Positions 5,201 through 6,232 of a stretch of 6,232 bases of DNA are shown here, piece after piece; the stretch's first letter is position 1; each line of letters begins with the position of its first letter. The notes below the pieces were generated by a model that ran no database searches, was not told where the DNA came from, and worked only from the letters and a program-made list of their open reading frames with translations. The position numbers and the translations under genes were made by a program. Source of the stretch: Candidatus Scatomorpha merdipullorum (lineage in GTDB: Bacteria > Bacillota > Clostridia > Oscillospirales > Oscillospiraceae); contig DVJK01000266.1 in the NCBI GenBank assembly GCA_018716795.1, positions 1-6,232 of the forward strand, read 5' to 3'.

Positions 5201-6232
5201 ATGATAAATTCCACCGTCATACTCGGCTCCACCGGCTCCATAGGCCGCCAGAGCGCCGCCGTCTGCGAGCGGCTGGGCATCCGCGTCCCCGCCCTCGCCG
5301 CCAACAGGAGCGTGGAGCTGCTTTTGAAGCAGGTCGAGACCTTCGCCCCCGAATACGTCTCCGCCGCCGAGCCGGAGGCCAACAGGCGGCTTCGCGAGGC
5401 GCTTTCGGGGCGGGATATCACCGTCGGCCCGCCGGGCGAGGAGGGGCTTCGCATCGCCGCGGCCTGGCCGGGCGCGGACTGCGTCGTCACCGCAGTCTCC
5501 GGCGCGATTGGCCTGCGCCCCACGCTCGACGCCATTGAGACCGGCCGGCGCATCGCCCTCGCGAACAAGGAGACGCTTGTCTGCGCGGGCGGCATAGTCA
5601 TGCGCGCGGCGCGGGAGCGCGGCGCGGAGATAGTGCCCGTGGACAGCGAGCACAGCGCCATCTTCCAGTGCCTGACGGGCAGGAGGGGAGAGCTTAAGAA
5701 GATACTGCTCACCGGCTCCGGCGGGCCCTTCCGCGGCTGGACGAGGGAGCAGACGGCCTCCGTCACGCCCGAGCAGGCGGTGAAGCACCCCAACTGGTCC
5801 ATGGGCGCGAAGATAAGCGTGGACAGCGCCACGATGATGAACAAGGGCCTGGAGTTCATCGAGGCCATGTACCTCTTCGGCGTGAGTCCGGAGGACATAG
5901 AGGTGCTGATACACCCCGAGAGCGTCGTCCACAGCGCGGTCGAGCTTGTGGACGGAACGGTTATAGCCCAGCTCGGCGTGCCGGACATGGGCCTTCCCAT
6001 ACAGTACGCGCTCACGTATCCCGAGCGCTGCCCGAGCGCGAGCGAGCGGCTGGACCTGACGGGCCTCGCCGGGCTCAGCTTCCTGAGGCCGGAGCTCGAG
6101 AAGACGCCCTGCCTCGCGCTGGCAATGGACTGCGCCCGGCGCGGCGGGAACGCGCCCGCGGTCATGTCCGCGGCGAACGAGGCCGCCGTCGGGGCGTTTT
6201 TGAAGGGGAAACTGGGGTATAATGAAATCTAT
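5201..6232 (+). CDS. dxr: 1-deoxy-D-xylulose 5-phosphate reductoisomerase, 3' end outside window
   Basis: Dxr (IspC) converts DXP to 2-C-methylerythritol 4-phosphate with NADPH and a divalent metal, the committed step of the MEP isoprenoid pathway; it is the target of fosmidomycin. Translation from ATG 5201 gives 344 residues with no stop to the window end, out of about 380-400 expected. Motifs: STVILGSTGSIGRQS (4-18, NADPH-binding GSTGSIG), ALANKETLV (119-127), VPVDSEHSAIFQCL (145-158, metal ligands Asp148 and Glu150), LLTGSGGPFRG (169-179), and HPNWSMGAKISVDSATMMNK (196-215) followed by GLE with the third ligand Glu218. The flexible catalytic loop region with its conserved Trp is around HPNWSMG. 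MSAANEAAVGAF near the end is also typical. It supplies IPP for UppS, encoded two genes upstream. In related genomes rseP and ispG often follow, but nothing beyond dxr is visible here. Confidence 0.97.
   Translation, partial: MINSTVILGSTGSIGRQSAAVCERLGIRVPALAANRSVELLLKQVETFAPEYVSAAEPEANRRLREALSGRDITVGPPGEEGLRIAAAWPGADCVVTAVSGAIGLRPTLDAIETGRRIALANKETLVCAGGIVMRAARERGAEIVPVDSEHSAIFQCLTGRRGELKKILLTGSGGPFRGWTREQTASVTPEQAVKHPNWSMGAKISVDSATMMNKGLEFIEAMYLFGVSPEDIEVLIHPESVVHSAVELVDGTVIAQLGVPDMGLPIQYALTYPERCPSASERLDLTGLAGLSFLRPELEKTPCLALAMDCARRGGNAPAVMSAANEAAVGAFLKGKLGYNEIY

Noticed and set aside
4912..6165. A 417-residue open frame on the minus strand opposite dxr, together with a 254-residue one at 5168-5932
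   Set aside because: The plus strand of the same region encodes a complete set of Dxr motifs with a ribosome binding site. The minus-strand frames have no recognisable domain and arise from GC-rich codon structure.
6197..6223. TATAAT at 6218-6223 inside dxr as a possible promoter for a downstream gene
   Set aside because: The nearest -35-like sequence (TTTTTG, 6197-6202) is poor and only 15 nt away. The bases encode the conserved GYNEI-like segment of Dxr.
1..6232. CRISPR array, tRNA or rRNA genes, insertion sequences, phage or defence genes
   Set aside because: No direct-repeat array, tRNA-like cloverleaf, transposase or phage-type frame was recognised. Nearly all bases are covered by the eight identified genes.

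Overview
This window looks like chromosomal housekeeping DNA from an endospore-forming, GC-rich member of the Firmicutes, most likely an uncultured clostridial (Oscillospiraceae-like) lineage. Four things point that way: a spoIIGA-sigE pair (mother-cell sporulation), the pyrH-frr-uppS-cdsA-dxr gene order typical of Firmicutes, strong AGGAGG-type ribosome binding sites, and frequent ATA (Ile) and AGG (Arg) codons despite high GC. The lineage is an inference from protein motifs and synteny; no database search was possible.

Layout: (1) 1-581, plus strand, the 3' end of tyrS (tyrosyl-tRNA synthetase), cut by the window edge. (2) 591-622, a strong symmetric hairpin terminator shared by the convergent tyrS and sigE. 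(3) 627-2196, minus strand, spoIIGA followed by sigE, 16 nt apart. (4) 2197-2357, a 161-nt, relatively AT-rich divergent intergenic region with a near-consensus vegetative promoter towards pyrH and a possible overlapping promoter towards spoIIGA. (5) 2358-6232, plus strand, a tight operon: pyrH (UMP kinase), frr (ribosome recycling factor), uppS (undecaprenyl diphosphate synthase), cdsA (CDP-diglyceride synthase) and dxr (DXP reductoisomerase, running off the right edge). No gene-free stretch exceeds 300 nt.

How the genes fit together: PyrH supplies UDP and so the nucleotides for RNA and for UDP-linked wall precursors. Frr recycles ribosomes. Dxr feeds the MEP pathway that makes the IPP used by UppS to build the undecaprenyl carrier of wall synthesis. 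CdsA makes the CDP-diacylglycerol needed for phospholipids. Junctions are very short (15 nt, 1-nt overlap, 4-nt overlap, 13 nt), which suggests one transcript with translational coupling. On the opposite strand, SpoIIGA is the membrane protease that activates pro-sigma-E after asymmetric division.

No previously undescribed system is evident. The most interesting points are the position of spoIIGA-sigE (apart from ftsZ upstream and sigG downstream, and in the place where rpsB-tsf often precede pyrH) and the apparent overlap of growth and sporulation promoters in the 161-nt divergent spacer.
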